Under the pieces are notes generated by a model that did not search any database, was not told the origin of the DNA, and saw only the letters and a list, made by a program, of their open reading frames with translations. Both the position numbers and the translations under genes were made by a program. From contig MWCT01000001.1 of NCBI GenBank assembly GCA_002070185.1, positions 495,081 through 559,080 of the forward strand: 64,000 nucleotides of DNA, written 5' to 3'. Shown piece after piece: positions 42,694-53,269 of the stretch. Position 1 is the first letter of the stretch. The number at the start of each line of letters is the position of its first letter. Source of the DNA: a candidate division BRC1 bacterium ADurb.Bin183. GTDB lineage: Bacteria; Sumerlaeota; Sumerlaeia; MWCT01.

Positions 42694-44091
42694 TTAAAAT
42701 TCCGCCCAACCGGGAAAACGCGGGAAAGGAATAACGTCGCGGATGTTAGACATACCTGTGCAGAATTGAAGCGCGCGTTCAAAACCAAGCCCAAAGCCCG
42801 CATGAGGCACGCTCCCATATCGCCGCGTGTCCAGATACCACCAATATGCCTCCTCGTTCAGATTCATCTCGCGAATGCGCCCCAGCAAAACATCCAACCG
42901 TTCCTCGCGCTGGCTGCCGCCAATAACCTCGCCGATTCGTGGGAAAAGAATGTCCATTGCGGCAACTGTCTTGCCGTCATCGTTGTTCCGCATGTAGAAC
43001 GCCTTGATGATTTTGGGATAATCCGTGACCACCACCGGCTTTTTGATTCGCTTTTCGGTTAGGTAGCGTTCATGCTCGGTTTGAAGGTCGCTGCCCCATT
43101 TCGTGGGATACTCGAACGACTCGCCGCTCGATTCAAGAAGTGAAACCGCTTCTGTGTATGTGATGCGCTCAAAGGGCGTTTCCACAATATGGCGAAGTGT
43201 GGGGATGAGCTCCTTCTCATACCATTTGGCAAGAAATTCAAGGTCGTCCATATTGTTCTCAAAACAAGCGGAGATGATGTATTTCAAAAAATCCTCCGCA
43301 AGGTCGGCGTTGTCCCGCAAATCAAAAAATGCGGCTTCCGGCTCGATCATCCAGAACTCGGCGAGATGGCGGGGCGTGTTGGAATTCTCAGCGCGGAAGG
43401 TGGGACCAAAGGTATAAATACGGGAAAAAGCCGTCGCGTAAGTCTCGCCTTCGAGCTGCCCGCTGACTGTCAGGAACGATTGACGCCCGAAAAAATCCTG
43501 CGAGAAATCCACAGCGCCCTTTTCATCGCGGGGAGGCGCCGCGGGGTCAAGAGTTGTCACGCGGAACATCGAGCCGGCGCCCTCGCAATCGCTCGCTGTG
43601 ATGATAGGCGTATGCACATACAAAAAACCGCGTTCCTGAAAAAATTTATGGATGGCAAAGGCAAGCGTGTTGCGGATGCGGAACACGCAGCCGAATGTGT
43701 TCGAGCGCGGGCGCAGATGCGCGATAGTGCGCAAAAATTCCAGAGTGTGTCCCTTTTTTTGGAGCGGATAAGCGGCAGGGTCGGCGGCGCCATAAATAAC
43801 AATCTCATCCGCCCGCAATTCCACCGCCTGACCCTTCCCCGGCGATTCGACAAGCCGTCCGCGCGCAGCAATAGCCCCGCCTGTGTTAATCTTTACAATC
43901 TCCTGATAATTCGGAAGAGTGGCATCCGCAATCACTTGCAAATTCTTAACCGATGAGCCGTCGTTGAGTTCAAAAAAAGAAAACTCCTTCGAATCGCGGC
44001 GGGTGCGCACCCAGCCGCGGACAAGCGCCTCAACGCCTTTCAGGTTCTGTTTCAGTATATCCTTGATTGCCATCGGTTTAATAACTGCCAT
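42694..44091 (-). CDS. asnS: Asparagine-tRNA ligase
   Basis: Charges tRNA-Asn with asparagine; class IIb synthetase. The 465 residues contain an OB-fold anticodon-binding domain ([22 protein letters not shown]), class II motif 1, motif 2 in [22 protein letters not shown] and motif 3 [24 protein letters not shown] is typical of AsnS as against AspS. Within the window, the tRNA-Asn and both asnA and an AsnB-like gene also occur. An upstream GGAG supports the ATG at 44091. Confidence 0.97.
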   Translation of the reverse strand: MAVIKPMAIKDILKQNLKGVEALVRGWVRTRRDSKEFSFFELNDGSSVKNLQVIADATLPNYQEIVKINTGGAIAARGRLVESPGKGQAVELRADEIVIYGAADPAAYPLQKKGHTLEFLRTIAHLRPRSNTFGCVFRIRNTLAFAIHKFFQERGFLYVHTPIITASDCEGAGSMFRVTTLDPAAPPRDEKGAVDFSQDFFGRQSFLTVSGQLEGETYATAFSRIYTFGPTFRAENSNTPRHLAEFWMIEPEAAFFDLRDNADLAEDFLKYIISACFENNMDDLEFLAKWYEKELIPTLRHIVETPFERITYTEAVSLLESSGESFEYPTKWGSDLQTEHERYLTEKRIKKPVVVTDYPKIIKAFYMRNNDDGKTVAAMDILFPRIGEVIGGSQREERLDVLLGRIREMNLNEEAYWWYLDTRRYGSVPHAGFGLGFERALQFCTGMSNIRDVIPFPRFPGWAEF

Positions 44092-44202
44092 AGCGCGAAC
44101 TCCTTTTTTTCTTTTGCTCTTAATTGATTATTTAAAAGGAACAGAACAAAACAATTCCCCGCTGTCTATTAGAAATCAACAACGGGGAATATAAAAATTA
44201 CT

Positions 44203-45957
44203 TTATGGAACGATGTCCCACTGCAACGGATTAACCTGAAAAAAACTCAACATGCCCGGAGGGGGAGCAATCCCGCCAAGCACGTTGTCCCAATACCAAT
44301 CCCGATTCGGCGCTTCGTAATGCTTCCCGCCATAAACCCATTTGCCGAGCGCGGTCATACTCTCCCAAAGATTCAACATCGAACCGCGGAATGTATGGCG
44401 GATACCCGACCAGTTTTCCAGATAACGGAAATAATTCTCCGCGCCGCCGCTGTAATGCGTCCCATATTTGCCCGTGCCGACATTGCCCGCCATGAAAATG
44501 GCATTGGTCTCCGTGGCGGAGGCTCTCTGAAGCGAAAAACTGGCGGAATTCACCTGACGGGCGTCGTTCCATGCGTTGCTGAGAATGTTGATGGAATCGC
44601 CCGCCAAGAGCACCTGACGCCGATTGGCGCCGGCGTTGAAATCGCCTTGAACATAAAGCGGGTCGTCTGTGGCGATGGAAAGCCCGCCGGTAAGCGTTGC
44701 GGGCACTCTCGACCCGTTGAGAATTCTGACAGCCGGTTGTGTTTGCGACCCGCCCGTCCCGGAGGGCTCTTCCGAAATATAGATGATGCCGTTGCCGATA
44801 TCAATGCCGCTCTCAATCAAATTGCCAAGGTTGAGGTCAAGGCTGCGGATTGTTTTCCCTTCGCGGTAATTGTAGAAAGTGGATTCCTTGATTATGGATT
44901 TTGTGGCATTGGGATTTTTCGGGTCTGGATAAGTGAGCAGAAGATTATTGCCGTTTTTATCCGAGGCGACGATAGCATTGGTTCTGGGATCCCGCGCAAT
45001 CTTCAAATCTGCCTTGTACTCGAATTTGATGTCCCGCAGCGAAGGTTCGTCATTGACGGGGTCTGCGCGCTCAATAAGAGTGTGCGGATTCTGATAGGAG
45101 GGAATCGGCAGACGAATCGGTTTCAAACCGTGCGCCTTATCCATCACATATCCGTTCCAAAGAGCCATCGAGCGGGAAACCCAGTTGCGGGCTTGACTAT
45201 CAAGCCACGTCCCGTCCGACTGCCTCATGTTCTTCAATTCAGAGCCATTGAAAATATAGACGGGGCTGTCGCCGCCGCTCTGCCCTGATTTGGGCGCTCG
45301 ACCGTGGAAGATATTGCCCGCGCTGGTGATGCGCTCATAATAATCCGCGCGATTGCCCGAGCCCAGCCAGATGTCGCTATTGGAATGAACGCGCCCCCGC
45401 ATGCTGAAAGCCGGTCCAGGCCAGATTTCCAACATATTGTCATAGAATATCCCAAACACATAAAGCGGGATATTCAAAACTTCAACATCGCGGCGGAGCT
45501 TAACGCCCGGCTCGTTAAAAGGCGAATCTTTTTTTCGTGCCCGAACTTCAAGACGATACACAATCCTCATGGCAGGATAACCATACCATTCGTGGCTTGT
45601 ATCGGAAATGTTGGCATATTGCAGATTATCGCCCTCGATGCAGGTAACGGACGCTTCGCTGATTTCAAAACCCGGGATGCGCGGAGGGCTGACGCCCAAC
45701 ACGGCGTTGTGGAAATTATTGATCTCCCCTCCCACCTGCACAGGTTTGTATGTCCCCAAGAACTGAATCTCAGATATCATCTTATTCAGCGCGTATTCCG
45801 ATGCATTCTGCTCCTCCTTCCGAATGGAAAAACGCGCATTAGCCCGCCGCTGGAACACAGCTTGGCGGAGCAGCAGGGCGGTTATGGTTCCCAAAACCAG
45901 CCCAAAAAACAAAACAAGTAAAAGACCGGAACCTCTGTTGCGATTTTTATATCTCAT
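44203..45957 (-). CDS. Type IV pilus-associated membrane protein (PilX/DUF4900-like)
   Basis: A 584-residue protein with a short basic N-terminus, one membrane helix (about 8-28, GLLLVLFFGLVLGTITALLL) and a large beta-rich extracytoplasmic region. It resembles pilus-tip or PilX-like minor proteins, including a segment with repeated polar turns near 420-500. GGAGGTG precedes the ATG at 45957; the frame nine codons earlier is not needed. It is the third of three minus-strand pilin-type genes 20-30 bp apart, so it is probably part of the same pilus or secretion apparatus. No catalytic motif is visible. Confidence 0.75.
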   Translation of the reverse strand: MRYKNRNRGSGLLLVLFFGLVLGTITALLLRQAVFQRRANARFSIRKEEQNASEYALNKMISEIQFLGTYKPVQVGGEINNFHNAVLGVSPPRIPGFEISEASVTCIEGDNLQYANISDTSHEWYGYPAMRIVYRLEVRARKKDSPFNEPGVKLRRDVEVLNIPLYVFGIFYDNMLEIWPGPAFSMRGRVHSNSDIWLGSGNRADYYERITSAGNIFHGRAPKSGQSGGDSPVYIFNGSELKNMRQSDGTWLDSQARNWVSRSMALWNGYVMDKAHGLKPIRLPIPSYQNPHTLIERADPVNDEPSLRDIKFEYKADLKIARDPRTNAIVASDKNGNNLLLTYPDPKNPNATKSIIKESTFYNYREGKTIRSLDLNLGNLIESGIDIGNGIIYISEEPSGTGGSQTQPAVRILNGSRVPATLTGGLSIATDDPLYVQGDFNAGANRRQVLLAGDSINILSNAWNDARQVNSASFSLQRASATETNAIFMAGNVGTGKYGTHYSGGAENYFRYLENWSGIRHTFRGSMLNLWESMTALGKWVYGGKHYEAPNRDWYWDNVLGGIAPPPGMLSFFQVNPLQWDIVP

Positions 45958-45980
45958 GAAAATCACCTCCCGTTCCCATA

Positions 45981-46547
45981 TCAATTCCGCGGCACAAGCG
46001 CCAGAGAAACAACCAGCGCCTGAAACCCTGGACCTGTTACCGCCTGTGATGGGGCGTTTAGCGCCGCTGTCGGGTCTCCAAGCCTCATGTTGATAATTAG
46101 CGGGCTGGCGGCGCTTGAATAATCGAATATTTTTGTTCCCGGCAGCGGCTGAATATACACGCCTAAAACCTCCGCCGGCTTATTATCTGAAATATCCGGG
46201 TCAAACATCAAACGATTATCCCCGATGGTCGCCGGATTATTATCCCCATCCTGAAGATAAAAGACAGCCGTTCGCGTTCCTCCGCCCCTGCGAGGGATGA
46301 CAAGGCGGATTTTGTTGCCGTCTTCCTCCTCATAAATCATCCGCGCAGTTTTAACCTCCCCCTCAAGATGATTGCTGATTTTACGCGCCATCTGCGTCAT
46401 ACGCAGCTGGATTAGCTCCGAACGATTGACCCGAAACCCGTAAATAAGCGTCGTCGTCAGGGCAATGCTCATGAGCGAGAAAATGGTTAAAGCCATAATC
46501 ATCTCGATGAAAGTTAAACCATGTTTTCTATTGTCGAAGATTTTCAT
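45981..46547 (-). CDS. Prepilin-type minor pilin (PilW/GspJ-like)
   Basis: A 188-residue type IV pilin-like protein. A short leader ends in KHG, cleaved before LTFIEMIMALTIFSLMSIAL, with Glu at position +5 of the mature protein as in all N-methylated pilins. The globular part (about 35-188) has the size and order of GspJ/PilW-type minor pilins. GGAGGG precedes the ATG at 46547, one codon after a possible GTG. It lies between another prepilin gene and the PilX-like gene, likely one assembly unit served by the PilT-type ATPase at 48701. Confidence 0.87.
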   Translation of the reverse strand: MKIFDNRKHGLTFIEMIMALTIFSLMSIALTTTLIYGFRVNRSELIQLRMTQMARKISNHLEGEVKTARMIYEEEDGNKIRLVIPRRGGGTRTAVFYLQDGDNNPATIGDNRLMFDPDISDNKPAEVLGVYIQPLPGTKIFDYSSAASPLIINMRLGDPTAALNAPSQAVTGPGFQALVVSLALVPRN

Positions 46548-46577
46548 CACAAACCCTCCAATTCAGCATTCCGATTG

Positions 46578-47246
46578 TCATGGATGATAGACAAGAGTCC
46601 GATATACCCTTGTGAACGGCTGCCCGCGATAAACCCACCGCACCGTAACCTCAGCTGTTTTGCCGCCGTTTATTTCAAAATAACTGGAAGAGTCGGGATT
46701 GGTCAACCAGGGCGTCCCCGCTGAACCATCCAAATTTCTTGTTATGCTTAGACTATTGGATGAATTCGAAAGAATGTAGGCAATCTGTCCGCTGCCTTTG
46801 CCTTTTTTTATCATAACGGGACAATCCTTCCATTCATTAACATCCCATGAAGGGAAACCATTGGGGATTACCGCCGTCAGTGAATTTTGCGCGGCGGATT
46901 CGACTTTGCCAAACCCTTTGAATTGCACCTGCGCCCGAAACTCCACGCTGCGGCTGAGATTTTGTGGATCTGAGGGGGAAACAAAAACCTTCAAAAAAGA
47001 GTCATTCTCCGGCGCGCTCGGATCTCCCAGTTTGTCATATTCCTCAATGGACATTTTATTGCGGATCTGCATCTCCTCAATGATTTTTGTGGCAAAATTA
47101 TCAGCCGCAATTTCGAGCACCGCCCGCCCCGTCGTCCTCATGCTGGCGACAAGCGTGGTCATAAAACCGACGGAAAGGAACGCGAAAATTGCCAACGCAA
47201 ATAACGTTTCCACTAACGTCAATCCTAATTTGTTATATCGTTTCAT
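46578..47246 (-). CDS. Prepilin-type minor pilin (PilV/GspI-like)
   Basis: A 222-residue pilin-like protein. The leader MKRYNKLG is followed by LTLVETLFALAIFAFLSVGF with the conserved Glu at +5. The soluble part is longer than a usual GspI. AAGGAAAAG precedes the ATG at 47246; 15 further in-frame codons upstream are unlikely to be translated. It is the first gene of the minor-pilin block. Confidence 0.87.
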   Translation of the reverse strand: MKRYNKLGLTLVETLFALAIFAFLSVGFMTTLVASMRTTGRAVLEIAADNFATKIIEEMQIRNKMSIEEYDKLGDPSAPENDSFLKVFVSPSDPQNLSRSVEFRAQVQFKGFGKVESAAQNSLTAVIPNGFPSWDVNEWKDCPVMIKKGKGSGQIAYILSNSSNSLSITRNLDGSAGTPWLTNPDSSSYFEINGGKTAEVTVRWVYRGQPFTRVYRTLVYHP

Positions 47247-47375
47247 CAGGCTTTTCCTTTTATATTCAATCTCTTTGCTTGCCAACTTCATTTAACTTGA
47301 CCCGCTTCATTTATTGTAAATATATATAACAATTTACTGTTGGGGTTCAAGAAATAAATTACAAGGAGATATATC

Positions 47376-48614
47376 ATGATAAAACCTCAGATGCGCAAGA
47401 CTGCCACCCTTCTTTCTTTGATGATAGCTATTTCCATCCTTTCGGTCTGCTGCCGCCAGCTGACGACAACATCCGCATCTGAGGCGGAAAGCGCCACGCC
47501 TATCAACAGCCGCGATTACTGCCCAGCTATCCACGCGCTAATAAAAAACGCCAAGTTGAATATCCGCATCATGGCTTACCAGACTTTCTTTTACACCGAT
47601 TTCCCCGATAGCGATTCCAATCTTTTCATTAAAGAACTTGGCGAAGCGCGCAAGAGAGGCGTGCAGGTTTGGGTTCTGCTCGAAACATCCAATTGGGATG
47701 AAAACGTCGAAGCGCAGAACAAAGAATATGGAAAAAGACTTGAAGCCGAAGGCGTGACCGTCTTCTTTGACAAGTTCGATATCACAAGCCACCAAAAAGT
47801 GGCGATTGTTGATGACTACGCCACAGTTGTTGCCTCCAACAACTGGTCGCATTATTCCCTCTGGCAAAATAACGAAGTCGCTGTTATTGCCTGGTCGGCG
47901 CCTGTGGCTAAGGCATTTAGCGATTACATGAATGAGCGACTAATTGAGGCAGGTCATCAACCCCTGCCACCCACCAGCGCCGTCAAAAAAGTGGACGCAA
48001 AAAAACTGGGTTATAAAACCTACCCCGCTCAGCAGATGATCCCCATCCCCAATCGGGAGTATTTTCCCAAAGTGCACGAGGCGTTTCAAAATGCACAAAA
48101 AAGAATCCGCGTTCTTCAACGCACCGCTCAATATTACACCATACTCCCCAGCTATTCCCAAAAAGAACTCAAACCCGGCGAACCCGTCAGCCAAATGAAC
48201 ACCCTCCTCAAGGATTTAATCGAGGCAAAAAAACGCAATGTTGATGTGCAGGTGGTTCTTGACGCCGAAATGCGAAAACGAAAAAGCACCGGGGATTGGA
48301 AGGTGGACACTGCAAACGAGGACTTTGCCATGAGGCTTCTCGCCGGCGATGTCGCCGTTTTTTATGACAGTCTTGAAACTCAGACACACGCCAAGATGGT
48401 CATGGTGGATGACTGGGTGGTTGTCGGGTCAACCAACTGGACGCACAACGCCATCGAACAAGGCAATGAGGCGTCCATAATGATTCAATCAAAAGAACTG
48501 GCGCAGGTCTATTATCAGTATTTCGAAGACCGTAAAAAAGAGGGAATACCCGTCACCCCCGAAACCGACCTCAACGCCATGAAGAATAAAATGGAGCAGG
48601 AAGATAAACAATAA
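47376..48614 (+). CDS. Secreted phospholipase D-like protein with two HKD motifs
   Basis: A 412-residue PLD-superfamily phosphodiesterase. A signal with a lipobox-like LSVC near residue 25 suggests export, possibly lipid-anchored. Two HKD motifs, H139-x-K141 with D146 in SHQKVAIVDDYATVVASNNW and a second near 343 in HAKMVMVDDW, each followed by an SxNW turn, form the active site. The family includes phospholipases, nucleases and cardiolipin synthases; no extra domain narrows the choice. AAGGAGATATATC precedes the ATG. It is divergent from the pilin block. Confidence 0.9.
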   Translation: MIKPQMRKTATLLSLMIAISILSVCCRQLTTTSASEAESATPINSRDYCPAIHALIKNAKLNIRIMAYQTFFYTDFPDSDSNLFIKELGEARKRGVQVWVLLETSNWDENVEAQNKEYGKRLEAEGVTVFFDKFDITSHQKVAIVDDYATVVASNNWSHYSLWQNNEVAVIAWSAPVAKAFSDYMNERLIEAGHQPLPPTSAVKKVDAKKLGYKTYPAQQMIPIPNREYFPKVHEAFQNAQKRIRVLQRTAQYYTILPSYSQKELKPGEPVSQMNTLLKDLIEAKKRNVDVQVVLDAEMRKRKSTGDWKVDTANEDFAMRLLAGDVAVFYDSLETQTHAKMVMVDDWVVVGSTNWTHNAIEQGNEASIMIQSKELAQVYYQYFEDRKKEGIPVTPETDLNAMKNKMEQEDKQ

Positions 48615-48700
48615 CCCCAGACTATCGAAAACTAATAACGAAATATTAATTGCGAAAAGATGCTTTTATCATTGCCCAAAGCCCAATGACGGATGGCTGA

Positions 48701-49801
48701 TTAATACTGCGCCATCTCTTTGGCTTTGATGCCGGAGGCGATTCCCTCCACCATCAGACGAAGCTCTTCAGGGCTTGTCGCATGGGCAAGGGCGTCCTCC
48801 AATTTGACCATCTTTCTGGCATAAAGGTCGTAAAGCGCCTGATTGAACGTCTGCATTCCCACATCGCGCCCCGCCTCGATAAATTTAGGCAGCTCAAGCG
48901 TCCGCCCCTCATGAAGGAGCTTCTTAATTGTCGGCGTATTGATGAGGATTTCCACAGCAGGAATGCGCCCGCGTCCTGATGCATGGGGCAGAAGACGCAT
49001 GCTCACAACGCCGTTTAGAGTGAGCGATAATTCCATGCGTATCTGCGCATGCAAATACGCGGGAAAGTAATTGATAATGCGGTCAACCGTTTGAACGGTG
49101 TCAATAGTATGCAGCGTGGAAAAAACAAGGTGACCTGTTTCGGAGGCGGAGATAGCGGTTTGTATGGTTTCAAGGTCGCGCATCTCGCCGATGAGGATAA
49201 CATCGGGGCTTTGGCGGAGAACGTGCCTCAACGCTTCGTTGAAGTTCTTTGTATCGAATCCAACCTCGCGCTGATTGATGATAGCAAGATTATCCGTATG
49301 CAAAAACTCAATCGGGTCTTCGATGGTGATTATGTGGCAGCGGCGGGTATTGTTGATATGGTTTATCATGGCGGCAAGGGTGGTGGACTTGCCGCAACCG
49401 GTGGTGCCCGTCACGAGAACAAGCCCGCGGCGTTTGTCGGACAGCGTCTTAACAGATACGGGAAGATTAAGCTGATCAAAGGAAAAATTCGGATGTGTGA
49501 TATAACGAAAGACAAGCCCTACGCTGCTTCTTTGCAGAAAGATGTTGACGCGGAACCGCCCGATGCCGCGCACGCCAATGGCAAGATCCATCTCGTGGTA
49601 TTGTTCAAAAAAACGAATCTGCTCCTCCGTCATAAGCGAATAGGCGACATTGCGCACATCGGTCACATCCAGTTCGGGGAAATTCGATGGCTCAATCTCG
49701 TTGTCAATGCGGAACATCGGGCGCGACCCGGCTTTTAAAAAAAGGTCGGACGCGCCCCGTTCCGGCATCTCCTGCAACAAGGTTTCAAGTTTGATCGCCA
49801 T
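48701..49801 (-). CDS. pilT: Type IV pilus retraction ATPase, PilT/PilU-like
   Basis: A 366-residue hexameric ATPase that depolymerises pili at the inner membrane. It contains the N-terminal PAS-like domain, Walker A GTTGCGKST at 132-140, the Asp box IITIEDPIEF, Walker B DVILIGEMRD, the His box STLHT and the C-terminal AIRAG-like region replaced by NTPTIKKLL. The overall pattern fits PilT or PilU; the PilU-like degenerate C-terminus leaves both options open. It would act with the minor pilins at 44203-47246 in twitching motility. Confidence 0.92.
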   Translation of the reverse strand: MAIKLETLLQEMPERGASDLFLKAGSRPMFRIDNEIEPSNFPELDVTDVRNVAYSLMTEEQIRFFEQYHEMDLAIGVRGIGRFRVNIFLQRSSVGLVFRYITHPNFSFDQLNLPVSVKTLSDKRRGLVLVTGTTGCGKSTTLAAMINHINNTRRCHIITIEDPIEFLHTDNLAIINQREVGFDTKNFNEALRHVLRQSPDVILIGEMRDLETIQTAISASETGHLVFSTLHTIDTVQTVDRIINYFPAYLHAQIRMELSLTLNGVVSMRLLPHASGRGRIPAVEILINTPTIKKLLHEGRTLELPKFIEAGRDVGMQTFNQALYDLYARKMVKLEDALAHATSPEELRLMVEGIASGIKAKEMAQY

Positions 49802-49830
49802 ATTTTACAAACCCTTTATCCTTCGATTCA

Positions 49831-51123
49831 TCATTGCTTTCCGATGCAATGATATTCGAATCCCGCGCTCTCAACACGTTCCTTCGAATAAATATTTCTA
49901 CCGTCAAAAATGAAATTGCCGCGCATCTCCTGATGCAGTTTTTCAAGATTCAAAAGTTTGAACTCATTCCAATCCGTAACAACAATCAGAGCGTCCGCCC
50001 CGCGAGCCGCTTCGTAGGCATTCTTGCAAAAAGTAACTCCCTTGAGAATAGAGCGGGCGTTATCCATAGCGACAGGGTCATAAACTTTGATAACCGCGTT
50101 CTTTTTCTGCAGGGCTTTGATAATTTCAAGGCTTTTTGCATCCCGCAAATCGTCCGTATTGGGTTTGAACGCCAGCCCCAAAACCGCGATGACCTTGCGG
50201 TTGAGAGGCTTAAGCCGCGCGACAATGCGCCTCACAAAGCGCGGCACGCGGTCTTGATTAATGGCAATGACTGATTCCAAAATGGAGGCGTCCTCTCCGA
50301 ATTTTTTTGCCGTATGAAGGAGCGAAAGAGTATCTTTGGGGAAGCAGGAGCCGCCATAGCCCAGCCCCGCCTGAAGAAATTCTTTGCCGATGCGCGAATC
50401 CGTGCCCATTCCCTTTGCCACAAGCGAAACATCCGCGCCCGCCCGCTCGCAAAGATTCGCAATAAAATTGATAAACGAAATCTTGGTCGCTAAAAAAGCG
50501 TTGGAGGCGTATTTGATAACCTCCGCGCTTTCCACATCCGTTATCAGCATCGTGCGCTCCAGCGGCGCGTAAAGTTCCAACAGAGCCATTGCCACATGAT
50601 GGTTTGGAACGCCGATGACGATGCGGTCGGGATTAAGACAGTCCGCAATCGCGCTCCCCTCCTTCAAAAATTCAGGATTGGAAACCACGTCAAATTCCAC
50701 ATCCGAGCGCCGATGTTTCTCGATTATGTTGCGCACAAGATTGCCCGTGCCGACGGGGACGGTGCTCTTATTCACGACAATTTTGTAGTCATCCAAATTC
50801 AGGGCGATTTCCTTCGCAACCGCCTCAACGGCGGAAAGGTCGGATTCGCCGTTCGGTTTCGGCGGCGTTCCCACCGCAATAAAAATAACTTTGGCAGTTT
50901 TCACGCCTTTGGAAAGGTTAGTGGTGAAAACAAGGCGACCGTCGTCCACATTGCGCTTGACCATCTCTTTGAGCCCCGGCTCATAAATCGGCATCTCGCC
51001 GCGGTTCAGCGTGTCAATCTTTCGTTTGTCGTTATCCACGCAAAAAACTTCATTGCCAAGGTCGGCAAAGACCGCGCCGGTCACCAACCCCACATAGCCA
51101 ACGCCAATCACGCAAACGTTCAT
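49831..51123 (-). CDS. ugd: UDP-glucose 6-dehydrogenase
   Basis: Oxidises UDP-glucose to UDP-glucuronate with NAD+. The 430 residues show GVGYVGLVTGAVFADLG at the N-terminus, the catalytic cysteine near 261 in GYGGSCFPKDT, KYASNAFLATKISFIN and AVLGLAFKPNTDDLRDAKS. AGGAG 6-7 bases before the ATG at 51123. The next upstream gene on the same strand converts UDP-glucuronate to UDP-xylose, so the pair forms the UDP-xylose route for surface polysaccharide. Confidence 0.97.
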   Translation of the reverse strand: MNVCVIGVGYVGLVTGAVFADLGNEVFCVDNDKRKIDTLNRGEMPIYEPGLKEMVKRNVDDGRLVFTTNLSKGVKTAKVIFIAVGTPPKPNGESDLSAVEAVAKEIALNLDDYKIVVNKSTVPVGTGNLVRNIIEKHRRSDVEFDVVSNPEFLKEGSAIADCLNPDRIVIGVPNHHVAMALLELYAPLERTMLITDVESAEVIKYASNAFLATKISFINFIANLCERAGADVSLVAKGMGTDSRIGKEFLQAGLGYGGSCFPKDTLSLLHTAKKFGEDASILESVIAINQDRVPRFVRRIVARLKPLNRKVIAVLGLAFKPNTDDLRDAKSLEIIKALQKKNAVIKVYDPVAMDNARSILKGVTFCKNAYEAARGADALIVVTDWNEFKLLNLEKLHQEMRGNFIFDGRNIYSKERVESAGFEYHCIGKQ

Positions 51124-51172
51124 CAATGTACTCCTTTGTTTTCATTTATTATAGAAGATAACATATCTCGAT

Positions 51173-52108
51173 TTATTCAGCCCTATAAGTTTTGAACCAT
51201 TCAATTGTTTTTGCGAGCCCCTCCTCCAGCGAAACCTTCGGTTTCCAGCCAAGCAACGTTTGCGCCTTTGTTATATCCGGCTGGCGGGTTTTGGGATCGT
51301 CCACTGGAAGAGGCTCAAAACGCACCTCGCACGATGTCCCGAACGCTTTTTGAATCGCCTCGGCAAATTCCAATATGGTAATTTCCCGCGGGTTGCCAAT
51401 ATTCACAGGCTCCGATTCGCTCGAAACCATCAGCTTGAAAACGCCCTCAATCAAATCCGAAACATAACAAAAACTGCGCGTCTGCTTGCCGTCGCCGTAA
51501 ACCGTCAGAGGCTTGCCGTGTAGCGCCTGATATACAAATTGCGGCACCACGCGCCCGTCATGAAGACGCATACGCGGTCCATATGTGTTGAAAATCCGCA
51601 CAATCCTTGTGGAAATGCCGTGATAACGGTGATATGCCATCGTGAGGGCTTCGGCAAATCTTTTAGCTTCGTCATACACCCCGCGCGGACCGATTGGGTT
51701 CACATTCCCCCAGTAATCCTCCTTTTGCGGATGCACAAGCGGGTCTCCGTAAACCTCCGATGTGGAAGCAAGGAGAAAAACCGCCTGCTTTTCCTTTGCC
51801 AGTCCCAGCGCCTTGTGCGTGCCCAGCGAGCCCACCTTGAGCGTCTGAATGGGCATACGAATGTAATCCACCGGACTGGCAGGCGAGGCAAAATGCAAAA
51901 TATAATCAATCGGTCCTTTGATATAAAGATATTCTGTCACATCCTGCTTGATAAACGTGAACCGCTCGTCATGGATATGCTCAATATTGCCAATGGTGCC
52001 GGTGCTGAGATTATCCATGCAAATAACTTCATGTCCTTTGGAAAGGAGGAGTTCGCATAGATGGGAGCCCAAAAAACCAGCCCCGCCTGTAATTAAAGTT
52101 CTCGGCAA
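51173..52108 (-). CDS. UDP-glucuronate decarboxylase (UDP-xylose synthase)
   Basis: A 311-residue extended SDR that converts UDP-glucuronate to UDP-xylose. It has the NAD-binding [11 protein letters not shown], the [12 protein letters not shown] stretch typical of [12 protein letters not shown], catalytic Y145 and K149 in YDEAKR, and an [10 protein letters not shown] strand. These features separate it from dTDP-glucose dehydratases. TTG is the only supported start, preceded by AAAAGGA. It lies 50 bp upstream of ugd on the same strand, so both steps of UDP-xylose formation are coded together. Confidence 0.93.
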   Translation of the reverse strand: MPRTLITGGAGFLGSHLCELLLSKGHEVICMDNLSTGTIGNIEHIHDERFTFIKQDVTEYLYIKGPIDYILHFASPASPVDYIRMPIQTLKVGSLGTHKALGLAKEKQAVFLLASTSEVYGDPLVHPQKEDYWGNVNPIGPRGVYDEAKRFAEALTMAYHRYHGISTRIVRIFNTYGPRMRLHDGRVVPQFVYQALHGKPLTVYGDGKQTRSFCYVSDLIEGVFKLMVSSESEPVNIGNPREITILEFAEAIQKAFGTSCEVRFEPLPVDDPKTRQPDITKAQTLLGWKPKVSLEEGLAKTIEWFKTYRAE

Positions 52109-52193
52109 AAAAAATCCTTTTCATTACATGAATCGAACGAAAACTCACACAAAACGCGTCCCGCTTGTCAAGCGAAACAAAAAACCCGCGGCG

Positions 52194-53141
52194 TTATCGC
52201 CTATAACGCCATAAAAAAAAGAAAATAAAAACGGAGAAAAGCGCCATTCCCATAATAATCACAAAGGCATGGGGATGTGTCCCAAGCGGAATCCTGACAT
52301 TCATGGAAAATATGCTTACCACCATTGTCGGAACCATGATGCCGATAGTGATAATGTTCAGATTCTTCATCAGAACATTTAGATTATTGCTCACAATAGA
52401 AACGCGGGCGTCCATCAGACTCGCTAAAATGTTGGAGTAAATCTCCGCCTGTTTGTAACACTGGCTGTTTTCAACCGCGATATCATCCAGCGTCTCGATA
52501 TCCTCGTTGGTGTATCCGATTTTCAGGGCGTTGTATTTAATCTTCTCAATCAAAACGCCGTTTGAACCGATAGAATTTTGATAATAGACAAGACTTTTCT
52601 GCAGTGAAAAGAGATTTATTAACTGGCGGTTTTCCATCGCCTGATTAATCTTATACTGGATATCGTCTGATATCGTGGTTATAATCTTCAAGTGTTCGCG
52701 AAAATGATAAATGGAGCGATACAGGAGTTTCAAAATCACCGAACGCAAGGTGGTAACTTTAATGATTCTGACGTGATCCTGTATGAAGGATTCATCGGAA
52801 ACAACCAGAATCAGACGGTTGTTATAAAGAAAAGCCCCGATGGAATTAACCTTGAACATGAATTGATTTTCGGCGGCGTAATTGCGGGGAATCTTGAAAA
52901 TGATGGCGATGTGTTCCGGCTCATATTCAAGGCGGGAGAGCTCATCAGGATCGAGCGCCGATTGAAGGGTGTGCTCGTCAATCTTCATCTGATTGACAAG
53001 AAATTTCTTTTCTTCCTCGCTGGGATTCACATAAATGGTCACAGGCGCATTCTCATCCTGCGTGTCCTTAAGTTTCCCCTCAAAAATTTCACACCCATAG
53101 CGCATAAAATTTGTCCTTGGCTTTATTGTGCGAAATGACAA
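52194..53141 (-). CDS. corA: CorA-family metal ion transporter with variant GMN motif
   Basis: A 315-residue inner-membrane protein of the CorA family that carries Mg2+ or Co2+ as a pentamer. The cytosolic domain (1-250) precedes two C-terminal membrane helices. The pore signature after the first helix reads SMN (IFSMNVRIPLG) where GMN is almost invariant, so ion selectivity may differ. The TTG at 53141 has an AAAGGA at good spacing; the ATG at 53105 also has AAGGA, and either may be used. It is on the same strand as, and 86 bp upstream of, the UDP-xylose synthase gene. Confidence 0.9.
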   Translation of the reverse strand: MSFRTIKPRTNFMRYGCEIFEGKLKDTQDENAPVTIYVNPSEEEKKFLVNQMKIDEHTLQSALDPDELSRLEYEPEHIAIIFKIPRNYAAENQFMFKVNSIGAFLYNNRLILVVSDESFIQDHVRIIKVTTLRSVILKLLYRSIYHFREHLKIITTISDDIQYKINQAMENRQLINLFSLQKSLVYYQNSIGSNGVLIEKIKYNALKIGYTNEDIETLDDIAVENSQCYKQAEIYSNILASLMDARVSIVSNNLNVLMKNLNIITIGIMVPTMVVSIFSMNVRIPLGTHPHAFVIIMGMALFSVFIFFFLWRYRR

Positions 53142-53269
53142 ACGATTCCTTTAAAGGAAGGCGAAGATGCGCGCAAGTGTTTTATCGCCGATTTTTAGCG
53201 ATTTTTTGATTGATTGCCCCCTTGCCGCCAAATTAAAAATATGCGATTTTGTTAAAGGATGCTTTTATT

